From: an uncultured Glaciecola sp.
GTDB lineage: Bacteria; Pseudomonadota; Gammaproteobacteria; Enterobacterales; Alteromonadaceae
Assembly: GCA_905479945.1 (NCBI GenBank)
Contig: CAJQOP010000005.1
Location: forward strand, 1 to 42,525
DNA: 42,525 nucleotides
Direction of reading: 5' to 3'
Numbering within the stretch: the first letter of the stretch is position 1; the number at the start of each line of letters is the position of its first letter. The position numbers were made by a program, and so were the translations under genes. Below are positions 1-9,700 of this stretch, piece by piece. The notes beneath the pieces are model-generated. The model saw only the letters and a program-made list of their open reading frames with translations. It ran no database searches and was not told where the DNA came from.

Positions 1-1642
1 TTGCTTCAAGCACTCTGCTTGCGTCGACCTGCTGTTCTTTCAACATTCTTGCTTGCATGTCTAGTTTGGCGTTCTGCATACTCGACTGCAACATCTCCAG
101 AATTTCTGATTCTTCTAAACCATACGAGGGCTTTACTTGAATTTCAGCTTGCACACCGCTCGATTTCTCCATAGCAGTGACATTCAACAAACCATCAGCA
201 TCAACTTGGAAGGTGACTCGAATATGCGCAGCACCAGCAGCCATCGGCGGAATACCCTGCAAAGTAAACTTGGCTAATGAACGACAGTCTTCAACAAGTT
301 CGCGCTCACCTTGCAGCACTTGAACCATCATAGCGGTTTGACCATCTTTAAAAGTAGTAAACTCTTGCGCTTTAGCAACAGGGATCGTGGTATTGCGAGG
401 AATAATTTTTTCAACTAAACCTCCCATTGTTTCAATGCCCAACGAAAGAGGCAATACGTCAAGTAATAACATGTCACTGTCAGGCTTGTTACCAACTAAA
501 ATATCCGCCTGAATACCTGCTCCAATAGCGACCACTTTATCTGGGTCTATTGAAGTTAATGGCGCTTTGCCAAAAAATGCTGCAACGCTTTCGCGCACAA
601 AAGGAACGCGAGTTGAACCGCCTACCATGACGACATTATTAACGTCTTGTATTGTTACTTTAGCGTCCTTTACAGCGCGCTTACAGGTACGTATCGTTTT
701 ATCAACAAGCTCGGTAATTAGCTGATTGAAGACAGAAAGATTAACAGTTAGTTGTGAGCTTTGGTCACTGCCTTCTAATTGTATTTCAACAGCACAACTT
801 TCAGCACTGCTTAATTGTTCTTTTGCTGCTTTGCCTGCATTCATTAGGCGGCGATGATTTTGCTTTTGAGCTGCAGCATCAAGTGATAACTGCGCGCCAA
901 AATAGTCGGCTAATAAATGATCAAAGTCATCACCACCTAGAGCCGAATCACCACTGGTAGCTAATACTTCAAATACACCTTTATTGAGGCGCAAAATAGA
1001 AACGTCAAACGTGCCGCCACCCAGATCATAAACAGCAATAACACCTTCTTCTTTGCTATCGAGACCATATGCAATTGCAGCTGCGGTGGGTTCATTAAGC
1101 AGTCTTAGAACGTTCAAGCCAGCGAGTTGTGCAGCGTCTTTAGTACTTTGACGCTGAGCATCATCAAAATATGCAGGAACAGTAATTACTGCGCCTGTAA
1201 TCTCTTCACCCATGCGCGCTTCAGCACGAAGCTTCAGGGCTTCTAATATGTGCGATGAAATCTGTACCGGGTTGAGTTCGCCTTTTGGCGTTATGAATTT
1301 TGGTGAAACAGAGCCTTTGACAAATTGATAAGGCAGTTGGTCCCAGTGCGCAGTAACATCAGCTAAACTTCTGCCCATAAAACGTTTGACTGACATAATA
1401 GTGTTAACTGGATCGGCATTTGAATTATCTAAGGCATGATGGCCCACATCTATAGAGTTTACTGTGTAATGCACCACTGACGGCAGTAGGTGTCTTTCTT
1501 GTTCATCAGCTAGGGTCACGCACTGGCCACTTTTTACCGCGCTGACTAAAGAATTGGTGGTACCTAAATCGATGCCAATTCCTATTTTACGTTCATGCGG
1601 AGCGGCGCTCTGACCCGGCTCTGCAATTTGTAATAGTGCCAT
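1..1642 (-). CDS. hscA: Fe-S assembly chaperone HscA (C-terminus off window)
   Basis: Specialised Hsp70 that, with the co-chaperone HscB, binds the scaffold IscU and uses ATP to release its [2Fe-2S] cluster to acceptor proteins in the cytoplasm. The ATG at 1642 opens a frame without stop to the window edge, 547 residues; the family is about 620, so roughly 70 C-terminal residues (lid) and probably fdx lie outside. The Hsp70 phosphate-binding motif GIDLGTTNS is at residues 23-31, and the second nucleotide-binding signature [10 protein letters not shown] is near residue 205. It lies 41 bp after hscB as the last visible gene of the isc operon. HscA rather than DnaK is chosen from this context and the short pre-motif N-terminus beginning [10 protein letters not shown]. 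Identification is secure; only the end is unseen. Confidence 0.96.
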   Translation of the reverse strand, partial: MALLQIAEPGQSAAPHERKIGIGIDLGTTNSLVSAVKSGQCVTLADEQERHLLPSVVHYTVNSIDVGHHALDNSNADPVNTIMSVKRFMGRSLADVTAHWDQLPYQFVKGSVSPKFITPKGELNPVQISSHILEALKLRAEARMGEEITGAVITVPAYFDDAQRQSTKDAAQLAGLNVLRLLNEPTAAAIAYGLDSKEEGVIAVYDLGGGTFDVSILRLNKGVFEVLATSGDSALGGDDFDHLLADYFGAQLSLDAAAQKQNHRRLMNAGKAAKEQLSSAESCAVEIQLEGSDQSSQLTVNLSVFNQLITELVDKTIRTCKRAVKDAKVTIQDVNNVVMVGGSTRVPFVRESVAAFFGKAPLTSIDPDKVVAIGAGIQADILVGNKPDSDMLLLDVLPLSLGIETMGGLVEKIIPRNTTIPVAKAQEFTTFKDGQTAMMVQVLQGERELVEDCRSLAKFTLQGIPPMAAGAAHIRVTFQVDADGLLNVTAMEKSSGVQAEIQVKPSYGLEESEILEMLQSSMQNAKLDMQARMLKEQQVDASRVLEA

Positions 1643-1683
1643 ATAACTTAAAACCTTTTTTAATTTGTTCGCTTATTCTGATG

Positions 1684-2202
1684 CTAACTGACGTCCGAAA
1701 TACGCTCTAATTTACTATCAATTTCTGACGCTAGTTTAATCATAAACTTCATTTTGCGTAGCTCTTGTGCAGCTTCGTGGTTGTCACTTTCTGTATTTTT
1801 TAACAGCAACTGCGCAATCTCATATTCTTGTTTTTGTATCGTCTTGTGATTATCCGCAACTAGCTGCTCGAGCACCTTAATTGAGTCCGCATCTTCGAGG
1901 GCTTCGCGCCATTCCATTTGTTCCATCAAAAAGCCAACATCACCGACGGTGTCTTGCTCATTGGCAAGTTCAATACCGCGCAATTCTAGCAGATGCTCGC
2001 CTCTGGCAACAGGCATTCTAAGCACCGAGTATGCATCATTGACTTGAGAATTCTTGGTCAAATACATACGTTTTTGCTGCTCGCTTGCGCTTGCAAATTT
2101 ATCGGGGTGAGTTAATTTTTGAAGTGTTTGATAATGCTGCTTGAGCTTATCTAAGTCTATCTCGAACTGTGCGGGTAGATTATATAACTCAAAGTAGTTC
2201 AT
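1684..2202 (-). CDS. hscB: Fe-S co-chaperone HscB (J-domain protein)
   Basis: J-protein that delivers IscU to HscA and stimulates its ATPase. The 172-residue length is normal for the family. The N-terminal J domain (about 1-75) carries the essential HPD tripeptide at residues 32-34; the rest is the three-helix C-terminal domain that grips IscU. It is the fifth gene after iscR, 69 bp downstream of iscA and 41 bp before hscA, on the same strand, so it is very likely co-transcribed with both. No anomaly is seen. HscB and not a generic DnaJ, because it lacks the Gly/Phe and zinc-finger regions and sits inside the isc operon. Confidence 0.96.
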   Translation of the reverse strand: MNYFELYNLPAQFEIDLDKLKQHYQTLQKLTHPDKFASASEQQKRMYLTKNSQVNDAYSVLRMPVARGEHLLELRGIELANEQDTVGDVGFLMEQMEWREALEDADSIKVLEQLVADNHKTIQKQEYEIAQLLLKNTESDNHEAAQELRKMKFMIKLASEIDSKLERISDVS

Positions 2203-2271
2203 CTAACAGAAACCTTGCTTTTCAATAAGAAAGAAACGCTAACCATGCTCGGTTAACGTTAATATAAACAA

Positions 2272-2595
2272 CTAGACGTTAAAACTTTCGCCGCAACCAC
2301 ATTCGCCATTGGCATTAGGATTGTTAAATTGAAAGCCTTCGTTGAGACCTTCTTTTCCGAAATCTAATTCAGTGCCATCTAGGAATGCCAAGCTTTTTCC
2401 ATCAATAATGATGTTCACGCCGTTATTTTCGAATATCTCATCATCAGGATTCATATCATCGACAAACTCAAGGACGTAAGCTAAACCAGAGCAACCAGTA
2501 GTCTTAACACCTAAGCGCAATCCTAAGCCAGAACCACGGCTATCTAAAAATGATTTTGCGCGAACCGCTGCGGCGTCAGTTACCTTAATACCCAC
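2272..2595 (-). CDS. iscA: A-type Fe-S carrier IscA
   Basis: Small A-type carrier that accepts an Fe-S cluster from the IscU/HscAB machinery and hands it to apoproteins. The 107-residue protein has the three invariant cysteines of the family, C35 in TTGCSG and C99/C101 in the C-terminal GECGCGES motif. It sits between iscU (57 bp upstream) and hscB (69 bp downstream) in the standard order. ErpA is the closest alternative, but the position inside the isc operon favours IscA. Confidence 0.95.
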   Translation of the reverse strand: MGIKVTDAAAVRAKSFLDSRGSGLGLRLGVKTTGCSGLAYVLEFVDDMNPDDEIFENNGVNIIIDGKSLAFLDGTELDFGKEGLNEGFQFNNPNANGECGCGESFNV

Positions 2596-2652
2596 GTAGC
2601 TACTCCTTAAACCTTAATGATTGAAACACTGATGATAATAAAGCAATTTTCA

Positions 2653-3036
2653 CTATGAGCTATGCTTTTTCTTATAGTCAGCTACTGCTGCTTTAATTGC
2701 ATCTTCAGCTAAAATTGAACAGTGAATTTTCACTGGTGGCAATGCTAATTCTTCTGCAATGTCTGTATTTTTGATCAACGTTGCTTCGTCAATACTTTTG
2801 CCTTTTACCCACTCGGTTACCAATGAGCTAGACGCAATAGCTGAGCCGCAGCCGTAAGTTTTAAACTTAGCATCTTCTATAATGCCGTTAGCACCTACTT
2901 TCAATTGCAACTTCATTACGTCGCCACAAGCTGGTGCACCTACCATTCCTGTAGCAATTGATGGATCATCTTTATCAAAACCACCTACATTGCGAGGGTT
3001 CTCGTAATGATCTATTACTTTTTGACTATAAGCCAT
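2653..3036 (-). CDS. iscU: Fe-S cluster scaffold IscU
   Basis: Scaffold on which IscS-derived sulfur and iron are built into [2Fe-2S] clusters. The 127 residues include the three ligand cysteines C37, C63 and C106, the conserved Asp39 that tunes cluster release, and the LPPVK motif (99-103), which is the known HscA recognition site. The start at MAYSQKVIDHYENPRN matches the family start. A 176-bp gap separates it from iscS, longer than the other gaps in the operon, and contains a stem-loop (3171-3196). Confidence 0.97.
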   Translation of the reverse strand: MAYSQKVIDHYENPRNVGGFDKDDPSIATGMVGAPACGDVMKLQLKVGANGIIEDAKFKTYGCGSAIASSSLVTEWVKGKSIDEATLIKNTDIAEELALPPVKIHCSILAEDAIKAAVADYKKKHSS

Positions 3037-3170
3037 GATATTTGCCCTTTACGTTTTGCGCTATTACCCTGCCAGACTGAGTCTTGTACAATGGTAAATA
3101 GTGCTGTTTTAAATCAATATAATTACTGTTTCTTTGAAACCATTAAACTGCGATAAATATTTTTTCTAGC

Positions 3171-3196
3171 TTGGCTAACACTTACCTGCTAGCCAA
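3171..3196 (-). promoter_or_regulatory. Stem-loop between iscS and iscU
   Basis: A perfect 7-bp inverted repeat, TTGGCTA at 3171-3177 and TAGCCAA at 3190-3196 with a 12-nt loop, lies just after the iscS stop in the mRNA. It is followed by A-rich, not U-rich, RNA, so it does not look like a terminator. In E. coli the iscS-iscU gap is a site where the RyhB small RNA and a stable structure uncouple iscR from the downstream genes; a similar processing or mRNA-stability role here is an inference only. Confidence 0.4.
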
Positions 3197-3212
3197 TCGA
3201 ATGAGGCCTTGC

Positions 3213-4436
3213 TTAGTGCGCTGCCCATTCTACCTTACTTATGTCGATGCCTTCTTTATACATATCCCATAATGGCGACATATCACGCAGTTTGTCTATT
3301 GCACCGCGGATAACACCAATCACGTAATCAATCTCTTCTTCTGTCGTAAAACGACCAATGCTGAATCGAATTGAACTATGCGCTAGCTCGTCACTTAAGC
3401 CTAATGCGCGTAGCACATAGGAAGGCTCTAAGCTGGCTGACGTGCAGGCAGAACCCGAAGATACGGCCATGTCTTTTAGTGCCATGATTAAAGATTCACC
3501 TTCAACATAAGCAAAGCTCACATTTAAATTGTGTGCAACACGTTGCTCTTCATCGCCATTTAAATAAACGGCTTCCATGTCTTTAACACCATTGTAAAGC
3601 TTATCGCGAAGCATTTTAACGCGTTCATTCTCAGTTGCCATCTCGACTTTAGCTAGACGGAAAGCTTCGCCCATACCTACAATCTGATGAGTCGCTAATG
3701 TACCTGAACGCATCCCACGCTCATGACCTCCACCGTGAATTTGAGCTTCGATACGAACGCGTGGTTTACGCGATACATATAATGCACCAATACCTTTCGG
3801 GCCGTAAGTTTTGTGGGCTGAAAATGACATCAAGTCAACATTCAACTCTTGCAAATCGATAGGCACTTTACCTGTGCTCTGCGCCGCATCTACGTGGAAC
3901 AAAATTTTACGTTCACGACAAATTTTACCGATAGCAGCGATGTCTTGAATAACACCAATTTCGTTGTTCACATGCATGATACTAATCAAAACAGTATCTT
4001 CTCGCATTTCAGCTTGGAGTTTATCTAAATCAACCAAACCATTTGGCTCAGGCATCATATATGTAACTTCAAAACCTTCACGCTCCAATTGACGCGTAGT
4101 GTCTAAAACGGCTTTGTGTTCCGTTTTTAAGGTTATAATATGTTTACCGCGTTTTTTATAAAAAGTCGCTGCGCCCTTTATGGCTAGGTTGTTTGATTCT
4201 GTTGCGCCTGATGTGAACACTATCTCACGAGGGTCGGCGTTTACTAGGTCTGCAATCTGGTTTCTTGCAATGTCTACTGCCTCTTCCGCAACCCAACCAA
4301 AGTGGTGTGAACGAGATGCCGGGTTGCCGAAATTACCTTCATGCGTAAGGCATTCTTTCATTTTTTCGGCGACACGAGGGTCAACAGGGGTTGTTGACGA
4401 ATAATCTAAATAAATAGGTAATTTGATATTGCTCAT
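3213..4436 (-). CDS. iscS: Cysteine desulfurase IscS
   Basis: PLP-dependent enzyme converting L-cysteine to alanine and an enzyme-bound persulfide, the sulfur donor for Fe-S clusters, tRNA thiolation and other cofactors. The 407 residues compare with 404 in E. coli; the extra three are at the N-terminus ([19 protein letters not shown]). K209 in [10 protein letters not shown] is the Schiff-base lysine and C331 in [13 protein letters not shown] the persulfide-carrying cysteine, both checked by codon position. It follows iscR by 11 bp, so it is co-regulated by IscR. Group I (housekeeping) rather than SufS type, from the long mobile [18 protein letters not shown] loop. Confidence 0.97.
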   Translation of the reverse strand: MSNIKLPIYLDYSSTTPVDPRVAEKMKECLTHEGNFGNPASRSHHFGWVAEEAVDIARNQIADLVNADPREIVFTSGATESNNLAIKGAATFYKKRGKHIITLKTEHKAVLDTTRQLEREGFEVTYMMPEPNGLVDLDKLQAEMREDTVLISIMHVNNEIGVIQDIAAIGKICRERKILFHVDAAQSTGKVPIDLQELNVDLMSFSAHKTYGPKGIGALYVSRKPRVRIEAQIHGGGHERGMRSGTLATHQIVGMGEAFRLAKVEMATENERVKMLRDKLYNGVKDMEAVYLNGDEEQRVAHNLNVSFAYVEGESLIMALKDMAVSSGSACTSASLEPSYVLRALGLSDELAHSSIRFSIGRFTTEEEIDYVIGVIRGAIDKLRDMSPLWDMYKEGIDISKVEWAAH

Positions 4437-4447
4437 TATCGCTCCGA

Positions 4448-4936
4448 TTAAAGTTGCATACTGATTTCTATGTCGCTAATTAAACTTTTTGCCGTTGCCT
4501 TATTAACATCTTGACGACCGGCTACTTCTTTTACTTCATTCTTCATCATAAGTTCACCAATAGTAATACCATTGAGAAATTGACTAATTCTATCGCTTAA
4601 ATCTTGCCACAAAGTGTGCGTTAAGCAACGCTCGCCACCTTGGCAATCAGATTGCCCTTGACATCGTGTTGCATCGATTGATTCGTCTACTGCGCGAATA
4701 ACCTCACCAATGGCAATATCATTTGCTGCTCGGCCTAGTTGATAACCGCCGCCGGGGCCGCGCACACTAGACACTAGTTCTTCTTTACGCAATCTTGAAA
4801 ATAATTGTTCAAGATAAGACAAAGAAATTGCTTGACGCTCTGAAATATCAGCCAAAGGCACAGGGCCGTTGCGTGAATGCAGAGCAACGTCAAGCATTGC
4901 TGTAACGGCATAACGACCTTTGGATGTCAGCTTCAT
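4448..4936 (-). CDS. iscR: Fe-S cluster-sensing regulator IscR
   Basis: Rrf2-family repressor that senses Fe-S status through its own [2Fe-2S] cluster and represses the isc operon when clusters are plentiful. It has 162 residues: a winged helix-turn-helix in the first 70 residues ([20 protein letters not shown] start, typical) and the cluster cysteines C92, C98 and C104. It is first in the iscRSUA-hscBA operon. Two abutting matches to the type 1 IscR site upstream (4993-5042) imply the usual autorepression. The C-terminal tail after residue 130 is variable in the family. Confidence 0.97.
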   Translation of the reverse strand: MKLTSKGRYAVTAMLDVALHSRNGPVPLADISERQAISLSYLEQLFSRLRKEELVSSVRGPGGGYQLGRAANDIAIGEVIRAVDESIDATRCQGQSDCQGGERCLTHTLWQDLSDRISQFLNGITIGELMMKNEVKEVAGRQDVNKATAKSLISDIEISMQL

Positions 4937-4985
4937 AATTCCCTCATTTCATTGACCAGCCAATTAGCTGTGAATTAATGATGAA

Positions 4986-5013
4986 ATTGTATATACCTGA
5001 GTAAAATTGTCAA
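4986..5013 (-). promoter_or_regulatory. Sigma-70 type promoter of iscR
   Basis: Read on the minus strand, TTGACA (complement of 5008-5013) and TACAAT (complement of 4986-4991) are separated by 16 bp, about 45 bp upstream of the iscR start. The -35 box is a perfect consensus match and both elements are covered by or adjoin the IscR-type site at 4993-5017, as expected for a repressed promoter. Confidence 0.65.
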
Positions 5014-5042
5014 GTATATACTTGACTATTTTAGTAGGTTAT
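4993..5042 (-). promoter_or_regulatory. Two abutting type 1 IscR-binding sites
   Basis: Sites at 4993-5017 and 5018-5042, each 25 bp, match the published E. coli type 1 IscR consensus (ATASYYGAC-TRWWWYA-GTCRRSTAT) with about two mismatches each on the minus strand. They touch without spacer, so their centres are 25 bp apart. The proximal site overlaps the -35 element. The known family member bound there, holo-IscR, is encoded immediately downstream. Confidence 0.7.
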
Positions 5043-5105
5043 TTTTTTAACACTGTAAACTTTACAAAAGACTATTAAAATAGTGATTAATTTCAATAGC
5101 TAACA

Positions 5106-5927
5106 TTAAATACTTGGGTCAAAAGCTTCGACGGCTGCTTTCTTCAAAACTGGCGAAATACCGGTTTCAGCGAAGTCTTCTACCTCTAGTTTAGGCACCG
5201 AATCAGAACAAACGTCACCACCTAATGATTGGATTACTTTGCACATTTCTTCTACCTTAGTATCCATTTGATGCACGTGTTCGAGCATTATGCCCATGGC
5301 GTTTGCGACAGGATCTGGGTTTTCTTCACTTACCGCATAGGCATCAAAGCCATACTTTTTAGCAATCACTTGGCGTTTTTGAGTGGTTTCAGCCGATACG
5401 TCTTCTTTGGCTTTTGTTTGTAGTAAGTTGCGCCCAGGAATACCAACACAGGTAGCGTTATCAGGCACATCTTTTACTACCACTGAATTAGAACCTACTC
5501 TGGCGTTCTTGCCAATAGTTATAGGCCCCAGTACTTGTGCACCAGCACCAACAACAGAGTTATCTTCTAATGTTGGATGCCGTTTGCCTGCTTTCCAACT
5601 TGTGCCGCCCAACGTTACGCCGTGATAAAGCGTAACGTCATTGCCGATAATAGCAGTTTCACCGATGACCACACCCATGCCGTGGTCAATGAATACGCGT
5701 CGACCTAGCTGCGCGCCAGGGTGGATTTCAATGCCCGTTAGAAAACGAGAAATATTAGACAAGAAGCGTGCCAACCAATTGAGCTTCCACTGCCAAAATT
5801 GATGACTCACCCTGTGCATCCATAAGGCATGTAAACCAGGGTAATGAAACAATACTTCTAGAGTATTTCGTGCGGCTGGGTCACGATGGAATACACTTTT
5901 TATATCTTCTCTAATCCGACTAAACAT
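5106..5927 (-). CDS. cysE: Serine O-acetyltransferase CysE
   Basis: Transfers acetyl from acetyl-CoA to L-serine, giving O-acetylserine, the carbon skeleton for cysteine. The 273 residues comprise an N-terminal helical region (about 1-65) and a left-handed beta-helix of hexapeptide repeats (about 70-165) with the catalytic-type [12 protein letters not shown] segment and [16 protein letters not shown]. The C-terminal part after residue 180 is long and differs from enterobacterial CysE, so feedback behaviour should not be assumed. Its ATG shares one base with the trmJ stop (TAATG), indicating translational coupling, and it precedes iscR, linking cysteine supply to the desulfurase IscS. Confidence 0.95.
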   Translation of the reverse strand: MFSRIREDIKSVFHRDPAARNTLEVLFHYPGLHALWMHRVSHQFWQWKLNWLARFLSNISRFLTGIEIHPGAQLGRRVFIDHGMGVVIGETAIIGNDVTLYHGVTLGGTSWKAGKRHPTLEDNSVVGAGAQVLGPITIGKNARVGSNSVVVKDVPDNATCVGIPGRNLLQTKAKEDVSAETTQKRQVIAKKYGFDAYAVSEENPDPVANAMGIMLEHVHQMDTKVEEMCKVIQSLGGDVCSDSVPKLEVEDFAETGISPVLKKAAVEAFDPSI

Positions 5928-6658
5928 TATTTTTTGTTTCCACTGGCCTTGTCAACTGAAGACAATATGCCACGCAGGATATTGAGTTCTTGAGTTTCTG
6001 GTCGCACTCGATTAAACAGGCGACGCAACTTGGTCATCACAACACCTGGATGATTTTGCACAATGAAATTAACATCTTTAAGAGTTTTTTCTAAATGAAC
6101 ATAAAAGCGTTCTAGATCTTCGCTAAGCGGATACTCAGCTTCAACTGCTGGCGCATATTGCTGCGCCTTTATATCAAGATGATTTACGCGAATTTCATAA
6201 CAAAGGGTTTGCACTGCAGCAGCAATATTCAATGAACTGTAATCAGGGTTGGCCGGAATACATACATGAAAGTGACACTGTTGTAGTTCTTCATTACTCA
6301 AGCCGTTATTTTCCCGACCGAACACCAATGCCACGGGATATTTTTCCGATTCAGTAACCAGCTTATGTCCACATTCTCTTGGTGTTAACATCGGCCAAGG
6401 CAGTGTTCTTGAGCGTGCTGACGTGCCCACAACCAGACCACATTCACTCACAGCTTCTTCCAAGGAGCCTACGATTTTCGCGTTTGCCAACACATCTCCT
6501 GCACCCGCAGCAAGCGCAATTGATTTGCCATCAGGAGGAGTTATAGGGTCTACTAAGTAAAGTGAGCTTAGCCCCATGGTTTTCATTGCACGGGCAGCAG
6601 AACCGATATTTCCGGTGTGGCTGGTGTTTACTAATACGATGCGAATATCTGAAAGCAT
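5927..6658 (-). CDS. trmJ: tRNA (Cm32/Um32) 2'-O-methyltransferase TrmJ
   Basis: SPOUT-fold methyltransferase that 2'-O-methylates position 32 of several tRNAs with S-adenosylmethionine. I use the ATG at 6658 ([22 protein letters not shown]), giving 243 residues, the usual family length; an in-frame GTG at 6742 would add 28 residues of unlikely sequence. The family motif [15 protein letters not shown] is near the start, followed by [15 protein letters not shown] and the knot-forming [11 protein letters not shown]. It overlaps cysE by one base. In E. coli trmJ lies directly beside the divergent suhB; here a kinase gene separates them. Confidence 0.95.
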   Translation of the reverse strand: MLSDIRIVLVNTSHTGNIGSAARAMKTMGLSSLYLVDPITPPDGKSIALAAGAGDVLANAKIVGSLEEAVSECGLVVGTSARSRTLPWPMLTPRECGHKLVTESEKYPVALVFGRENNGLSNEELQQCHFHVCIPANPDYSSLNIAAAVQTLCYEIRVNHLDIKAQQYAPAVEAEYPLSEDLERFYVHLEKTLKDVNFIVQNHPGVVMTKLRRLFNRVRPETQELNILRGILSSVDKASGNKK

Positions 6659-6789
6659 GGACGTGTTCTGTACTGGCGTTAATTGGGCGCGAATTCTAGC
6701 ATAACTGATAAGAGTTGTCTTTTGATGATGAGAAATCCACACAAGGCCAGCTTTTTTTTTGCATGCAAACTAAATATTACCCGCATGCA

Positions 6790-9700
6790 TCAGTCAATCA
6801 ATATCCTCTTGATCTCATCAATTAGTGCCTCTAAATCTGATTGGATATCTTCAAAAGACTGATTGCCTTGCTTGACCTTATTTTCAAGTGTTGTCGCCTT
6901 TTGACTCAAAAGTGAAAAGCCAAACAAATGAGAAGCACCCGAGAGTCGATGAGCTAAGGCTCGCAGGCCCTCCACATCACGTTTATCCGTTTCGATAATA
7001 AAATATTCTAGCTCTTTTAATAAGCTGATTTTAAATGCACTGACTAAGTCAGACATATCAACATTGCCTAACACAGAGTTGGCTTGGCTCATGGCGTGAT
7101 CGTCTTTACCATTGAGGAAAGTAGCGATAGTTGATATTAACATTTTACGGTCAATCGGCTTTTGAATATAACCATCAAAGCCTAAGGAAAAGTAATCTTC
7201 AACTTCATTTGTCATAGCATTTGCGGTTAAGGCAATAATAGGTTTTTCGTAACCAAGTTCACGTAATGCTTTAAAAGCTTGTAATCCATCCATTCTGGGC
7301 ATTTGGATATCCATAAGAATAATCTGTGGGTCATGTTCTTTATACATTTTAATAGCTTCAAAACCGTCTGCTGCCGTATAAACCGTTAGGCCCAACTTAG
7401 TTAGTAAGCGTGCAATTAAACGACGGTTGTCGGCATGGTCTTCAGCTAATAAAACCTTACCGTTAAAAATTGATATAGACGGCAAACGATCAAAGTCAAA
7501 ACTCGCTTGTGGTTTTTCAGTTCCTTTAGAAGCTAATGTTACTGGCATACTGAAGGTAAATGCACTGCCTTTATCTATTTCACTTGTTACGGTAATTCTA
7601 CCTCGCATCAATACCGCAAGCTGATTTGACAAGTGCAAACCCAGTCCCGATCCACCGAATCGTCGCCCAATGCTGCTATCGCCCTGTGTGAAGCTGCCAA
7701 ATATTTGCTCAAGTTGATCTTGACTAATACCTATACCAGAATCTTCAACATTGAAAACAAGCTGGTCATCCTCTAGGGTTATTTCTAAGGATACATGACC
7801 TTGGAGTGTAAATTTTAGCGCGTTTGATAATAAGTTTATTAAAATCTGCTTTAATCTAAGTCCGTCAATACTAACAATGAATGGTGTTGGTAAGTTCTCA
7901 ATTAAGCTAAATGATAGACCTTTTACTTTTGCTTGCATCGAGAACATTGTGTTGATGTTGTTCAACAGGCTATGCAGATTTTGCGGAACATAGTCTAACT
8001 CAAACTTATTCTCTTCAATTTTAGTCAAGTCAAGAATGTCATTCAGCAAGGCCAACAAATAAAGACTGCTGTCATGAATAATCTCGACTTCTGAGTAGAT
8101 ATCTTCTTGTTTGACATCTCGACAGATGATAGCTTCTGCTTGCCCAATAACGGTAGTTAGGGGAGTACGAATTTCATGACTCATGTTGGCAAGGAATTGA
8201 GTCTTAATTTTGTTCGCCGCTGCTAGCTTCAGTGATTCTTGAGCAATGTCGGCTGTTTTTTTCGCTACTTGTTGTTCAAGTTCAATTACCGCTTTTTTCT
8301 GGCGTTGCAAGTAGCCGTAAATGGCGAGCAATACAAAACCTATATATACGACAAACATCCACCATTTTTTCCAAAATGGAATACCAATATTAACTTCGAC
8401 GGAAAGTTCCTCCGCGTAAAAAAGTTTGTCTTTTATCTTAGCGCGAACTCGAAAGGCATAATTGCCCCCATTTAAATTTGTATAGGTAGCAGTACTATTA
8501 TTTCCATTCTCTATCCAATCTTCGTCGAAGCCTTCAAGAAAATAGCTGTATTGAATTTGTCGTGCATTAAGCAGGTCTAATGTAGCAAAATCAAATTTGA
8601 TATTGGTCTGATCGTAATTTAAATCAATCCCTGATGATGCTATTTGAGGAATATTGTAATTTTTTGACGAACCTAAGACTTCAAAACTCGTCAACAGGGT
8701 CTTATCGGCCAATAGGCGATTACTAACCTCCATTGGATTGAAATATGATATGCCAACACGGCTAGACAAATAAATTGTTCCGTCTGATTGCCTGACCGTA
8801 GGATTGTAAAACATTCTTGAGCCAGGAAGTCCATCTCGTTTGTCAAAGTGCTGCAAATTGCCATTGGAGGTATTTAGTCTGCTTATACCAACGGGGGTGA
8901 CTAACCACAAAAACCCATTTTCATCTTCATTAATATAACGAATACCAGAGTTGTTGCTCTCTAAAAAGTAGTGGCTAAAAACAGTGCGTTTACCTGAATT
9001 CGGGTCTACTTGATAAAGGCCTGTTTTATTGCTAATCCATAAACGCTCTTTGCTATCAACATAAATCTCATAGATGAAGTCATTGAGTTCTGTGTATTCA
9101 AACTTCTGGTTTGGATAACTTAGGGGTATTAATTTTTCTTGGGTCTCGTTCCATCGATATAGAGTATTGTTAATTCCCACCCACATAGTATTGTCTGAAG
9201 CCAAATAAACCTCTAGTGATGCCTTAGTTATTTTTTCGGGAAAACCAAGTTCTAAAATGGGAATGAACGAAAAGGAAAAGGTATCTGGGTTAACAATAAA
9301 TAGTCCTCCCGGAGCAGCTACCCAAATGTTATCCTGACTGTCTTTTTCTACATCCATTATATTTTCAAAGTCATCCCAAAAGATTTCCGGCGGTAAAATT
9401 TCACGTTGCTTGCCATTTTTGTCGAGTTTATAAAGACTTTGAGCGTTGGCATACCAGATATCACCTTTCGAGGTTTGCGTTATGAAGCGAATCCCTATTT
9501 TATTATTGGCGGCATTTTTACTTCCTAGCGTCTCAAGCTGATTAGTTTCTGGCAGCCACCTCTTTAGACCATGCTGTGATGTGCCAAGCAATATACTGCC
9601 ATCATTTGCAGCTTCCAGGGCAAAGGTGTTTCTAACTGTTTGATCGTCAAATGTATTAAAAATATTTGTACGAGTGATTTTATAAACGCCAACTCCCTCA

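Noticed and set aside
6659..6742. GTG start extending TrmJ by 28 residues
   Set aside because: The extension does not resemble the family; the ATG at 6658 begins at the conserved first strand.
6745..6795. Terminator for the kinase gene formed by the two GCATGC repeats
   Set aside because: On the minus strand the second repeat is followed by A residues, not U, so it does not fit an intrinsic terminator.
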